Assembly (NCBI RefSeq): GCF_003287895.1
Contig: NZ_CP030280.1
Coordinates: forward strand, 2,848,501-2,912,500
Source: Blautia argi
GTDB lineage: Bacteria; Bacillota; Clostridia; Lachnospirales; Lachnospiraceae
Direction: 5' to 3'
DNA length: 64,000 bases
The position numbers were made by a program, and so were the translations under genes. The notes below the pieces were generated by a model. That model was not told where the DNA came from and did not search any database. It saw only the letters and a list, made by a program, of their open reading frames with translations. Positions 1 through 8,339 of this stretch are shown one piece after another (position 1 is the stretch's first letter; every line of letters begins with the position of its first letter).

Positions 1-468
1 CCAGCTATACAGCTTCTCTTCTTCTTTTTCAGCCATTTCCTCTATTTTCCCCAGATTCAAACGGATTCGTTCCAAAAGCGTCGGCTCCAGGGAAGAGCCT
101 TCTATAAAGAGATTTTCAAGCCGAATCACCATACGCTCAATTTCTACTGCCGTTTCGGAAAGCTGATACCGAAATTTCTTGTTTTTGAATTCTTCAATGG
201 TGGTAACCTTTCTGGTATCCTGAATCGTCACCAAATTTCCCCAGGAAGTCAGGGCTGCCAGATCCTGCTGACACTGCTCCATGGTATATTCTTCAAAATA
301 CGGGTCTTCCTTTAATTCCTCAAAGACCTCCTCCTGATACAGCCAGTATTTCAGTTTTTCATACTTTAAATAAAAAAGCCGAATGATGGGGCGGTATCTG
401 TCTGTGTTTTCCACATTCAGATATTTTGCCTCCAACACCGGCTTTTTCATCTTTTCCTGAACTCTCAT
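1..468 (-). CDS. jetA: Wadjet-type JetA subunit (DUF2397/TIGR02677), N-terminal part
   Basis: The first 156 residues are visible; the gene runs off the left edge. The protein begins MRVQEKMKKP and contains the layout I associate with DUF2397/TIGR02677: DRYRPIIRLFY near the start, then a winged-helix-like stretch ending LTSWGNLVTIQDTRKV, then EEFKNKKFRYQLSETAVEIER. In known systems this protein is the kleisin-like subunit of a Wadjet (JetABCD) SMC complex that detects and cleaves plasmid DNA (type II in the usual scheme, from memory). The start at 468 is preceded by GAGGA nine bases upstream. An in-frame ATG at 450 is a weaker alternative. The other jet genes should lie to the left, outside this window, so the assignment rests on one partial protein. 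Confidence 0.65.
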   Translation of the reverse strand, partial: MRVQEKMKKPVLEAKYLNVENTDRYRPIIRLFYLKYEKLKYWLYQEEVFEELKEDPYFEEYTMEQCQQDLAALTSWGNLVTIQDTRKVTTIEEFKNKKFRYQLSETAVEIERMVIRLENLFIEGSSLEPTLLERIRLNLGKIEEMAEKEEEKLYSW

Positions 469-497
469 ATAGTATTATCCTCTGTAAAATATATTGG

Positions 498-516
498 CAG
501 ACATCATAGATGTCTG
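498..516. promoter_or_regulatory. Inverted repeat upstream of jetA
   Basis: CAGACATC-ATA-GATGTCTG, a perfect 8-bp inverted repeat with a 3-base centre, lies 30 bp upstream of the jetA start. No T-run follows on either strand, so an operator is more likely than a terminator. The binding protein is unknown. Confidence 0.35.
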
Positions 517-630
517 ATGCATTGTTTCCTGTTAAAGATAACATAAGCTGGTAAAAAAGTATAGGGGGAGTTTGGTGAAATTTAAATATGATTTTGTATT
601 CTGTATTATATGTGATGTATCTTCTCAGAA

Positions 631-1395
631 TCATGAATGAACGACAACTAGTTTTTCATTTTCTCTCTCCAGAATTGAAAAAAATTCATTAATATCCAAG
701 CTTTTTGCCAAAGGAATAACTCTATAATCTGATTCAACCTTCACTTGACCTCCTGCTGGCATCAAATGTTTAATCTGATAATACTGTGAATCATTCATCA
801 TTTTCTTTGTTGCACCACCTGTAATAAATAATCTTACTACAGGCTTCTTTAAAAGATCCAGAAAATTGCGCTTATCACATTCATATAATACTCTCATATA
901 ATAATCTTTAAAAAATTCACACTTCTTGTACTCATTTGAATAAGGACCAATCACATCAAAATACTGCTCATCAAAAGTCTTTATGTTTTTTGAAAATATA
1001 GCAAAATCAATCCCATTACGCACACATGAAGATCTCACTTCTATTGTTTTTCCATTGTACAGTTTTAGATCTATTTGATTGTGTGAAGTATTATTTTTCG
1101 GTTTAATAATCAATTCCTTTCCATATCTCCACTTTAAGACTTCTTCACATGCATATTCTGCAATTAAACCAGATAGATTGTCTATTTCCACTATGCTTAT
1201 TGATCTTACTTCTGAAGAGTTAGCCTGCCCAACATTTAAATTAGGGGCTATTTTTTGTGCATAGGAACAAACTCTTTTTAACCATCTGCTTTCTCTCTGA
1301 ATATTTATTTCTAAACATACAAAATCTGTTCTGTCTACTGAGTTATGTATCCTATTATTTCTTTTACTATATTTTATAACATCTTCGCTATTCAT
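631..1395 (-). CDS. Restriction-associated protein of unknown family, possible PD-(D/E)XK fold
   Basis: A 254-residue protein that I do not recognise. It is the last gene of the restriction-modification operon, three bases after the restriction endonuclease stop, so it is almost certainly co-translated with it. Residues 107-121 (NQIDLKLYNGKTIEV followed by R) place an Asp109 and an E119-V-R121 at the spacing of a PD-(D/E)XK nuclease core, with R in place of the usual K. This could be a second nuclease subunit (a nicking partner for the asymmetric-site enzyme) or a specificity or control protein. The catalytic reading is an inference from a single motif. AT-rich composition matches the rest of the operon. 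Confidence 0.6.
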   Translation of the reverse strand: MNSEDVIKYSKRNNRIHNSVDRTDFVCLEINIQRESRWLKRVCSYAQKIAPNLNVGQANSSEVRSISIVEIDNLSGLIAEYACEEVLKWRYGKELIIKPKNNTSHNQIDLKLYNGKTIEVRSSCVRNGIDFAIFSKNIKTFDEQYFDVIGPYSNEYKKCEFFKDYYMRVLYECDKRNFLDLLKKPVVRLFITGGATKKMMNDSQYYQIKHLMPAGGQVKVESDYRVIPLAKSLDINEFFSILERENEKLVVVHS

Positions 1396-1398
1396 TCC

Positions 1399-2976
1399 TC
1401 ACTCCAACAGACTTGCTATCTTGTTTTCCCGTTTGATTTTTTTCAAAAATCTCTCAATATCATATGGGACAATATCCAAATCTTCTTTAAATTTATACCA
1501 CTCTGCAATCTGTTTTGTATCTTCATGAATTATGGGTGCAACCAAAACAGAAAACGTCTTTTCCTGATTCTTCTTTTCTTCAACTAAATGTCTTCTTATC
1601 GGTATAATCTCATTATGTACCTGTTCCTGTCTGCCGCACATTAAGGTAACTTCTATCAAGCTCTGATATTCTTTATCCGAACACACGATATCTGCTTTTC
1701 CCCCTGATGCTGTATTCGTCGGCAATCCTTCATCGTCTACAGTATAATTGGGCATTACATCTAAATTTTCAAAATTCTGTACCATGGCAATGCTAGTTAA
1801 AAACTCTAATCGCACAGGTCCTGGCAATAATTTTAACATATAGTCTGTACTTGCTGTTTTATTGCATACTTTGCACAACTCTAAATATATTTCCTCTTTT
1901 GAATATTCTGCCGCAAATTTTTTTAAAGTTGCTTTCCTCAAGTCTGTTGTATCTGCCGGAACCGCACTTTTCATTTTTATTATAGCAGCATCCACTTCTC
2001 CAATATATTCAAAATATTCCTCCTTTGTTTCAAAGGCTCTATATTCCGAATATTTGTTCAAAATATAATCAATTTTATCAATTTCCCAGGCATTATAGTC
2101 TATAAAACGACCATGACCTCTTAAGGATATGATGCCAGTCGTGCGCATTTTACGAATATACTCGTCTACTGCTTCCCCACATATTTGTGAAAGTTTAAAT
2201 CTATTACGCTGTTTATCAGATGCCCCCAATAGCTCCAGACAAATTTCATACATATATTCATCGCTATATGAATAACCAACCGTATTTCTAATTTCCTTTA
2301 TTTTCTCATACAAAGATCGGGCATTATTATCCGGCCAACATATAAACAGGCTTAATTCTTGCCGAAAAACTCCTGCACCGTTTTCCTCTGCATCTTCCTT
2401 CAACAACCTTAATACTTGTAGCAACAGAATGAGCGGAACATTTGAATTTGCATTTTTTCTATATGGATTATTACTTTGATATTTCATCATTGAGTTAAGA
2501 AATACCATCTGTATCTTTTCTTCATTGGGCTCTTTTCCATTTATTGCATCAATCAACATATGGCCTGTTGTTGAAATTCTGATCGGTTCTCCCATAGCAT
2601 ATTTAACAAATCCAAATTCCATCGGCAATTTAAAGATTGTATCAAATCTGGAATCCCAGCCATATTCAAACCCAGCCTCTTTATGCCTTTGGGGACTTCT
2701 TTCAATTATAAAATCGATTTGAGCATCTGAATATTTTTCATCATCACTCTTTAAAATACAAGCCAAATCTGGAGTTCTTCTAACTATCACTGGGGTATAT
2801 AACTTCTGTTTAATTGCATTATATATCACTTTCATAATTATATCATGCGTTAAGACCTGATTTTCATACGGTAACAAACAATTCAAGAATCTTACAATTC
2901 TATTGGGATTTCTCATAGTTGTCGAAAATGACAATGGTTTGCTCTCAGCTTTTCTGCTACGCATAATTTGTGACAA
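1399..2976 (-). CDS. AlwI-family type IIS restriction endonuclease
   Basis: A 525-residue protein resembling the AlwI/BstNBI/PleI family of type IIS endonucleases, which recognise short asymmetric sites (GGATC-like or GAGTC-like) and cut at a fixed distance. The N-terminal two thirds would carry DNA recognition (residue 109 region, WDSRF; residues 122-140, FGFVKYAMGEP and following). The C-terminal part carries the nuclease core: E391 in LEFLTSIA, then ASGGKADIV with Asp429 and IEVTL with Glu442, the family's D...EVT arrangement. Its start overlaps the end of the preceding methylase by 20 bases. The recognition site cannot be read from sequence. Confident on family, less on exact specificity. 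Confidence 0.8.
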   Translation of the reverse strand: MSQIMRSRKAESKPLSFSTTMRNPNRIVRFLNCLLPYENQVLTHDIIMKVIYNAIKQKLYTPVIVRRTPDLACILKSDDEKYSDAQIDFIIERSPQRHKEAGFEYGWDSRFDTIFKLPMEFGFVKYAMGEPIRISTTGHMLIDAINGKEPNEEKIQMVFLNSMMKYQSNNPYRKNANSNVPLILLLQVLRLLKEDAEENGAGVFRQELSLFICWPDNNARSLYEKIKEIRNTVGYSYSDEYMYEICLELLGASDKQRNRFKLSQICGEAVDEYIRKMRTTGIISLRGHGRFIDYNAWEIDKIDYILNKYSEYRAFETKEEYFEYIGEVDAAIIKMKSAVPADTTDLRKATLKKFAAEYSKEEIYLELCKVCNKTASTDYMLKLLPGPVRLEFLTSIAMVQNFENLDVMPNYTVDDEGLPTNTASGGKADIVCSDKEYQSLIEVTLMCGRQEQVHNEIIPIRRHLVEEKKNQEKTFSVLVAPIIHEDTKQIAEWYKFKEDLDIVPYDIERFLKKIKRENKIASLLE

Positions 2977-3868
2977 ACACCTCCTGTGAATCGGCTTTTA
3001 TCGTATTATCATTAAAACTAATATAATTACTCTTTATGTCATATGCAAAATATTTTTTCGACCACTCTAAAAATCTTTGATTTACCTTCCCTTTATGAGT
3101 AATCAAGTTTGTTATTCCAAATCTAATCCCTTTATCATTTAGAGCATCTAAATATTCGCATAACTCATCTTCTTTTTTTTCATTCCACAGTTTATTATAT
3201 TCACTCATGGAAATCAAATAGGGTGGATCCAAAAACACATATGAACTCTTCCCAAACTCAATCTTTTCCAAAAAGGATATATAATCCATATTAAAAAATT
3301 CAATTTTATGTTTCCCGATGAACTCCAGGTAATTATTTAACGCTTGGTATACATTGTTATTAAAATCCACATTCCCCACAGGTAGATTAAAATCACCCTT
3401 TCTATTAAAACGAATCATATGATTAAATCCATATATCAGTAGTAGATATAATCTGAGAAAATCATCTTTTTCCGCATTAAAATCTCTTCTCATACGAATA
3501 TATGCTTCTTTATTGTATTTTGAATAATAAGTTTTCACGTATTTCTTTTTCATTTCTTCTGGCACATAAATTCCACGATACGAACAAGATAAGCCATAAA
3601 AATCTATTATATCAAATAATTTTCCAAATAATTCCTCTGATTTACCAGTATAACTTCCTATTTGCTGATGCAGCTCTACAACATAGGAATCCACATCATT
3701 TAACATGTATGTATTTCCTTTGGAATTTAAAAAAGAACTGCCACCGCCCACAAATGGTTCTATATACTGTTCTATGTTCTTTGGCATTAATTCTTTGAGC
3801 TGCGGCATAAGCTTATATTTATCTCCCACATAGAAAAACGGAGACCTTATTATTTTTTTATTTTCCAT
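2957..3868 (-). CDS. DNA adenine methyltransferase (D12/Dam class)
   Basis: A 303-residue alpha-type N6-adenine methyltransferase. Residues 10-17 (PFFYVGDK) form the usual D12 N-terminal motif, PFVGGG at 38-43 is the S-adenosylmethionine loop (motif I), and DPPY at 214-217 is the catalytic motif IV. It is the second of two adenine methylases in the operon. Asymmetric type IIS sites normally need one methylase per strand, which fits. Its start overlaps the upstream methylase by 11 bases and its end overlaps the endonuclease, so translation is probably coupled. Confidence 0.88.
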   Translation of the reverse strand: MENKKIIRSPFFYVGDKYKLMPQLKELMPKNIEQYIEPFVGGGSSFLNSKGNTYMLNDVDSYVVELHQQIGSYTGKSEELFGKLFDIIDFYGLSCSYRGIYVPEEMKKKYVKTYYSKYNKEAYIRMRRDFNAEKDDFLRLYLLLIYGFNHMIRFNRKGDFNLPVGNVDFNNNVYQALNNYLEFIGKHKIEFFNMDYISFLEKIEFGKSSYVFLDPPYLISMSEYNKLWNEKKEDELCEYLDALNDKGIRFGITNLITHKGKVNQRFLEWSKKYFAYDIKSNYISFNDNTIKADSQEVFVTNYA

Positions 3869-4880
3869 CGCCTGTACCTACTTTCGTTATAAAAACAAAT
3901 TCTTTATGATCACTAAATTCTGTCTTCCCAGCATTAAAACATTGATGTGACTTTTCATAAACAGTCGTCTGTCCCTTTAATGATAAAATATCTTTTATTT
4001 CTTCCAATGTAATTTTATTTTTCGAAGAACTGCTTTTTGAATTATAAGTGTTGTTATATGTAACAACGATATATTTCACATCAATATTTTTGATTAAATC
4101 AGCAAAAACCTCAGGAGCATTACTTCTGCAATAGTCACTCATATTTTCTGCTTGTGGCTTCAGCGCAACTCCTTCTAATCGAGGCTTTTTCCACTGAACA
4201 ACATTTTCTAAAACATGATAAAATCTGCTATATTGTCGACTGTTATATGGAGGATCAATAAACGCAATGTCTGCTTTTATCTTTCGTACTAATTTATTTG
4301 CATCCATTCTATAAATAACAAATTTATCAGATGTTTTCTCTGCATTAATTAACTCATAAATGAATTTATCTTGAATATTATCTCTTTTTCTATATGCGTC
4401 ATAATGCCCTACCGTATTTGCAATTTTATCCATTGAATACAATAAAGAGGCTAAAAGGATACAATATTCTCTATCTGTTAATCCTTCTTTTAATCTTTTA
4501 ATTTCTTCTCTGATCTCGCCTATTAATTTTGCGTCATTATATGAAAAGTATTTCCCTCCAAAATTTTCCGAAAAATAATTATCCTTTAATTTACTAGGAT
4601 TTATTGTTTGAAACTGTTTTTTATATTTTTCAATTACCTCTATATTGTACTCTCCGCTCCCCAAAAAAGCCTTATATATTATTTCATTCGAGAACAAAAA
4701 ATCATTCATGATAACTTTCTTGTAATATTTGCTCATATGGACACTCACAATTCCTGTGCCTGCAAACACATCAAAAAAACTCTCTCCGTCACAATTATTT
4801 AATATCAATTCTTCTATCCAATCAAGTAGCTTATATTTACTTCCTGTATATCTTCTATTATTAATGTCATACATGTGCAA
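3858..4880 (-). CDS. DNA adenine methyltransferase (D12 class), first gene of type IIS R-M operon
   Basis: A 340-residue adenine methylase. RRYTGSKYKL near the N terminus and DVFAGTG at 37-43 form the cofactor-binding region. DPPYNSRQYS starting at 209 is the catalytic motif with the longer tail typical of M.FokI-like D12 enzymes. It heads the operon, so the host DNA would be methylated before the endonuclease accumulates. The promoter at 4942-4970 drives it. The initiator could be the first Met or Met3 (MHMYD). The sequence differs clearly from the second methylase, consistent with each modifying one strand of an asymmetric site. Confidence 0.85.
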   Translation of the reverse strand: MHMYDINNRRYTGSKYKLLDWIEELILNNCDGESFFDVFAGTGIVSVHMSKYYKKVIMNDFLFSNEIIYKAFLGSGEYNIEVIEKYKKQFQTINPSKLKDNYFSENFGGKYFSYNDAKLIGEIREEIKRLKEGLTDREYCILLASLLYSMDKIANTVGHYDAYRKRDNIQDKFIYELINAEKTSDKFVIYRMDANKLVRKIKADIAFIDPPYNSRQYSRFYHVLENVVQWKKPRLEGVALKPQAENMSDYCRSNAPEVFADLIKNIDVKYIVVTYNNTYNSKSSSSKNKITLEEIKDILSLKGQTTVYEKSHQCFNAGKTEFSDHKEFVFITKVGTGDGK

Positions 4881-4941
4881 CAGCCTCTTCCTTTACTTTT
4901 TAATTGTGCCTTCGATTGTTTTCTCTTAACTTATATGGTAT

Positions 4942-4970
4942 ATTATATTCATTTATTTAAGGAATTGCAA
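4942..4970 (-). promoter_or_regulatory. Promoter of the type IIS R-M operon
   Basis: On the minus strand a TTGCAA -35 box (4970-4965) and a TATAAT -10 box (4947-4942) are separated by exactly 17 bases. The -10 lies about 60 bp upstream of the first methylase start. No control (C) protein box was seen. Confidence 0.6.
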
Positions 4971-5067
4971 GCTTTTTCAGAACATTTGTTCTTCAAGGAG
5001 TCCAAAGCAGAAAAACTCCAAATTCATCTAAAGAAAATGAAAGATACCATTTCTTGATATATAATCA

Positions 5068-5075
5068 TATTTTTG
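5068..5075. repeat. Left 8-bp target-site duplication of the IS66 element
   Basis: TATTTTTG immediately precedes the left inverted repeat and is repeated exactly at 7800-7807 after the right inverted repeat. Confidence 0.9.
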
Positions 5076-5116
5076 GTAAGCGCTTAATTTTTAGGTATGA
5101 TAGAAAAAATCCCCGA

Positions 5117-6793
5117 CTACTTTTCAGTAGCCGGAGCACCTTGACAATTCACATATAATTGATTTGATTCGTTTACACGATGTTCGATTTCAGCTTTGAC
5201 AGTTTCGTTCCATGGAGCCAGAAGTTCTAATTCATCATCGCTCATCCTATCATTAGGCACTTTTTCCAGCAGATAAGCAAGATAGTGATAGACGTTTACT
5301 CCATTGGCTTTTGCCATTTCTACCATAGTGTACACAACAGCACTGGCCTGGGCTCCATTTGGTGTGTCACAGAACAACCAGTTTTTACGGCCTACTGTAA
5401 ATGGACGGATCGCATTTTCGCTGAGATTATTAGAAAAACTGCAACGGCCATCTTCCAGATAGGTGGACAGATAGGAGCGGCGGTTCTGAATGTAGGTGAC
5501 AGCTTTATCCATTCTGCTTCCACGGGCAGGGTTCTGCTGATCAAGCCACGACAAAAAGCCTTCTACTACCGGCTTTTCTTTTTCAAGACGCGCCTTTTTG
5601 ATAGCATCGAAGGAAGAATACTTTGATCTGATCACATCTTCCAGATGGAAGAGCTGGTTAATGTACAGCATTCCCTGTACGGATGGCTGGGCATAATCCA
5701 AAGCTTTTCCCTTGGGAATGGCATCTGCCAGATATCTTCTGATGTGTGCCCAGCAGGCTGTGCGTTTGGCATCTGGAACTTTATTGTACCCACTATAGCC
5801 ATCGCACATCAGATAACCCTTGAAGCCGTGAAGAAAATCTACAGCATTGTCTCCGGCTCGGGTTTCCGAATATTTATAGAGGATAATAGGTAGTCCTCCG
5901 TCTTCACCGCTGCGGAACAGCCACATATATGACTTTGTCTGAGCGCGGCGTTCCGGTTCATGCAGAACCTGAAGTGGCGTTTCATCTGCCATCGCGAATC
6001 CACGTTCCAGAAGTTTCCTGTGGAAGTATTCGTACATAGGAAGAAAAAACGCTTCGGAATTCCGGATCACCCAGTTTGCCATAGTAGCTCTGGTGAGCTC
6101 TACGCCATACTGTTTCCAGTCCTTTTCCTGACGGTAGTATGGGAGACCATTACAAAACTTCTGGTACATTACCCAGGCAACTGTTCCGGCAGAAGCCATT
6201 CCATAAAGCATATGGGCTCTGCCATCTTTTCCTTTTTTGATGACCGGAATATCCTGAAGTTTGCACTGCGGACACTCATAGTTCTTACTATAGTATTCAT
6301 ATACTTTCAGTTTTGCCGGTACAAAAACCAGCTCCCGGCGGACAAACTCTTCCCCGATTTCTTTCAGCGGGGTGCCACAGGCAGGGCAGAGTTTCTCTTC
6401 CTCAGAAAGTTCCAGATACTTTTTCTCAACAGGAACTCCCTTAAACCGTTCAGCATCTGTAGCTCTTGCTTTTCGTTTTTTTGCTGTTTTTTCCGGAAGA
6501 AGTGCTTCAAGATCCTCTGCTTTTGCAGCTTCTGGATCCTGTTCCAGTTCCGCTTCATTGAAAAAGTTTAACTAGCCTGGAATATCGATGGTTCTTTTTT
6601 CGCTGGAGGTGCCAAACAGTTTTTTACGGAGAAGGTCTATCTCTTCTTTCAGGTTATCCCGTTCCTGGGTAAGAGCCTCTTCCCGTTTATTGGCAGCATC
6701 GACAGTTGCCTGAAGTGTTTTTATCATCTTTTTGAGATCGTTTATCATGTCCTTCAGCTCACGGAGCTGGATATCTTTAGAACCGTCTGCCAC
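5117..6793 (-). pseudogene. tnpC: IS66 transposase TnpC with an in-frame amber codon
   Basis: One continuous reading frame encodes the IS66 DDE transposase, but codon TAG at 6574-6572 interrupts it after residue 73. The context reads IDIPG-stop-LNFFNEAE where related proteins normally have PGQL, so a single CAG-to-TAG change explains it. The N-terminal piece is the coiled-coil start (LRELKDMINDLKKMI). Downstream come a zinc-binding CPAC...CPQC segment, the catalytic core (MADETPLQVL, CDGYSGYN, CWAHIRRY) and the conserved end region NNLSENAIRPFTVGRKNWLF. Restart inside the frame could make a truncated protein of 364 residues from 6211. Whether the stop is real or a sequence error cannot be told here. 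Confidence 0.88.
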
Positions 6794-6926
6794 TGCTTTT
6801 TCCTCCTGTTTCTGATGTTTCCATTATACCAGAAAACAGGGACTTTTCCCAGCAAAACAGCGGATTTACCAGGACTTGAAAGTGCTGAAAATACAGCGAA
6901 AAATGCGAGTTTTATGTGCATCTTTT

Positions 6927-7265
6927 TCATGTTGACTTAATCGCTTTTGGCTGCTCAATATCAAGGCCGGACATCAGCCAGTCGAACTCCCGCCATGTAA
7001 GATTCCGGACTTCAGATTTATTCCTGGGCCACCGGTAAGATCCCTGGGCGGTCAGCCTTTTATAGATCATAACGATCCCGTCAGGTTCTTTTAAAATGGC
7101 TTTGATACGGTCGCATCTACGGCCGCAGAAAAGAAAAAGTGCATGGTCAATATCCATCGAAAACTGTTCCTGGATAATCGCACACAATCCATCAATGGAC
7201 TTGCGCATATCTGTTCTGCCGCAGACGATATAGATTGCATCAACACTTGAGATATCCGCTAACAT
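6927..7265 (-). CDS. tnpB: IS66 accessory protein TnpB
   Basis: A 112-residue IS66 Orf2 protein with the family hallmarks YIVCGRTDMRKSIDGL near the N terminus, LFLFCGRRCDRIK in the middle and the end region WREFDWLMSGLDI. TnpB is needed for IS66 transposition although its biochemical role is not settled. It overlaps tnpA by seven bases, indicating coupled translation. Confidence 0.93.
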   Translation of the reverse strand: MLADISSVDAIYIVCGRTDMRKSIDGLCAIIQEQFSMDIDHALFLFCGRRCDRIKAILKEPDGIVMIYKRLTAQGSYRWPRNKSEVRNLTWREFDWLMSGLDIEQPKAIKST

Positions 7266-7675
7266 AATGACTCCTTCAGCGTATCCATAAGCATCTTCAG
7301 AAGTACCGGTTTGATCTCATTACTCATTCGTATAAGCAATCCGTCTGCTTCGATTTCAATCGTATGTGAATTGTCAAGGTGCATAGGACTGTTTCCATTA
7401 TCTGGAATCAGTCCTGCTGGAGAAGACTCCGGTTCTATAGCAATCTGGACTACATCCTGTTTATGGAACGTAAGGTCAAGAGTGCTGGCTTTTCCAACTG
7501 GATCCGGTATCTGACAGGCTTTTTTGCGGAGACGGGTAACTGCATTGTAAAAACAGCTGGGAGATATCCCGTGTTCATTACACCATGCAGCATCTGTCAG
7601 GCCGCTTTGTCTGCATTCGGTTACCAGTTCCATCCATTCATCCAAGGAACGTCCTGGAGCACGTTTATTACTCAT
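7259..7675 (-). CDS. tnpA: IS66 accessory protein TnpA
   Basis: A 138-residue IS66 Orf1 protein. The N-terminal helix-turn-helix-like stretch (RSLDEWMELVTECRQSGL, then AAWCNEHGISPSCFYN) is typical of this family and probably binds the element ends. It is the first gene of the IS operon, with an AGG-type ribosome-binding site before the ATG at 7675. Confidence 0.9.
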   Translation of the reverse strand: MSNKRAPGRSLDEWMELVTECRQSGLTDAAWCNEHGISPSCFYNAVTRLRKKACQIPDPVGKASTLDLTFHKQDVVQIAIEPESSPAGLIPDNGNSPMHLDNSHTIEIEADGLLIRMSNEIKPVLLKMLMDTLKESLC

Positions 7676-7799
7676 AATGAAACCTCCAAATGTAGTAAAT
7701 TTCTATCTCCTATCAAGCGGAGTGTAGTAAAAATCTATTTACTATCATTATGAGTTTAAAAACGTAGACAGTAAAGCTGCCCAAGATTTAAGCGCTTAC

Positions 7800-7807
7800 T
7801 ATTTTTG
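7800..7807. repeat. Right 8-bp target-site duplication of the IS66 element
   Basis: TATTTTTG, identical to 5068-5075 and directly abutting the right inverted repeat. Confidence 0.9.
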
Positions 7808-7869
7808 GAATTTTTTCTTCTACATAGCTTCTAACACTGAACGTTTATATACAGTAATATCAATTAGAG

Positions 7870-7886
7870 CCAAGATAGAACCAACA
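7870..7886. repeat. Possible integrase arm repeats of a third (left) element
   Basis: CCAAGA (7870-7875) and CCAACA (7881-7886) are direct repeats with an 11-base period. They end 57 bp before the 7943 core. The corresponding arm repeats end 59 bp before the core in element 1 and 61 bp before it in element 2. The repeats match at only five of six positions, so the identification leans on position. Confidence 0.4.
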
Positions 7887-7895
7887 GGCATAAAG

Positions 7896-7935
7896 AAACC
7901 TCGGAAGCCCTTGTAAAATGGGCATCCGAGGTTTT
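7896..7935. terminator. Right-end hairpin of the putative third element
   Basis: AAACCTCGG at 7896 pairs with CCGAGGTTT at 7926. The inner part (AGCCC, then TTGTAAAAT, then GGGCAT) closely matches the loop of the hairpin at 22955-22992, which is in the same place relative to its att core. It could act as a bidirectional terminator that shields guaA or element genes. Confidence 0.6.
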
Positions 7936-7942
7936 CTGTCCG

Positions 7943-7954
7943 TTATTCGAACTC
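7943..7954. repeat. att core at the left end of element 1 (guaA 3'-end copy)
   Basis: TTATTCGAACTC; on the minus strand this is GAG-TTC-GAA-TAA, a synonymous version of the E-F-E-stop end of guaA. It matches the cores at 23000 and 31729 at 11 of 12 positions. Confidence 0.8.
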
Positions 7955-7999
7955 GCAAAGTTCTATTTGCTTTGTAGTGTATTCCCGTTGTTCCAGTTC

Positions 8000-8027
8000 C
8001 AAAACAGTTCATTTTTGAACTGTTTTG
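8000..8027. promoter_or_regulatory. Palindrome matching the element 1 repressor half-sites
   Basis: CAAAACAGTTCA and TGAACTGTTTTG form a perfect 12-bp inverted repeat around TTTT. The half-site TGAACTGTTT also occurs in front of the element 1 XRE gene (22407-22418, TGAACTGTTTAT), so the same repressor may bind near the left end of the element. A hairpin terminator is the alternative. Confidence 0.5.
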
Positions 8028-8058
8028 TATGGATTCGCTATGTTTTCATCTAATTGTA

Positions 8059-8075
8059 TTGTCATTTTATTGTCA
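8059..8075. repeat. Left-end integrase arm repeats of element 1
   Basis: Two TTGTCA hexamers at 8059-8064 and 8070-8075, period 11 bp, starting 105 bp inside the att core. The same pair with the same period occurs at the right end (22925-22941). Confidence 0.7.
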
Positions 8076-8160
8076 GTAATATGCTATAGATTAAAATCAA
8101 CTAATAGTCTTAAATACTATAATATTCATAAAGCACTTCCATTCCCCTGCTAGCTGAAAT

Positions 8161-8310
8161 TTATTTACTATTCCTTATTAATGCAATGATTACGGCAATA
8201 ACTCCGACACATAGCCATATAATTCCCTTTACAGTATTTCCTGCCAAAAACCAAACTAAAGAAAAAAGCATCCATATAATTACCAAAATTATAATTCCTT
8301 TGTTACTCAT
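8161..8310 (-). CDS. Small two-helix membrane protein
   Basis: A 49-residue protein starting MSNKGIIILV. Two hydrophobic segments (about residues 5-23 and 30-45) flank a short loop FLAGNTVKG, so it is predicted to span the membrane twice. The start at 8310 is chosen because GGAGGAAGTAT precedes it; longer in-frame starts lack such a site. It lies 29 bp after the DUF3784-like gene and is probably co-transcribed. Function unknown. It may belong with its neighbour, as small membrane partners of this kind are common in Lachnospiraceae. Confidence 0.65.
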   Translation of the reverse strand: MSNKGIIILVIIWMLFSLVWFLAGNTVKGIIWLCVGVIAVIIALIRNSK

Positions 8311-8339
8311 ATACTTCCTCCTCCATAAATTCAAATTTG

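Larger units (their letters stand above)
5076..7799 (-). mobile_element. IS66-family insertion sequence
   Basis: A 2,724-bp element. The terminal inverted repeats share GTAAGCGCTTAA at 5076-5087 and, reverse-complemented, at the 7799 end. It carries the standard IS66 tnpA-tnpB-tnpC operon on the minus strand. It is flanked by a perfect 8-bp direct repeat (TATTTTTG), the duplication size expected for IS66, so insertion was direct and probably recent. It sits between the R-M operon and the left end of element 1. Confidence 0.93.

Noticed and set aside
359..634. 91-codon minus-strand frame over the jetA start
   Set aside because: It overlaps the better-supported JetA frame, has no ribosome-binding site, and its composition matches a shadow frame.
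4875..5057. 60-codon plus-strand frame next to the IS66 element
   Set aside because: No ribosome-binding site, covers the R-M promoter and start region; at most an unrecognisable remnant.
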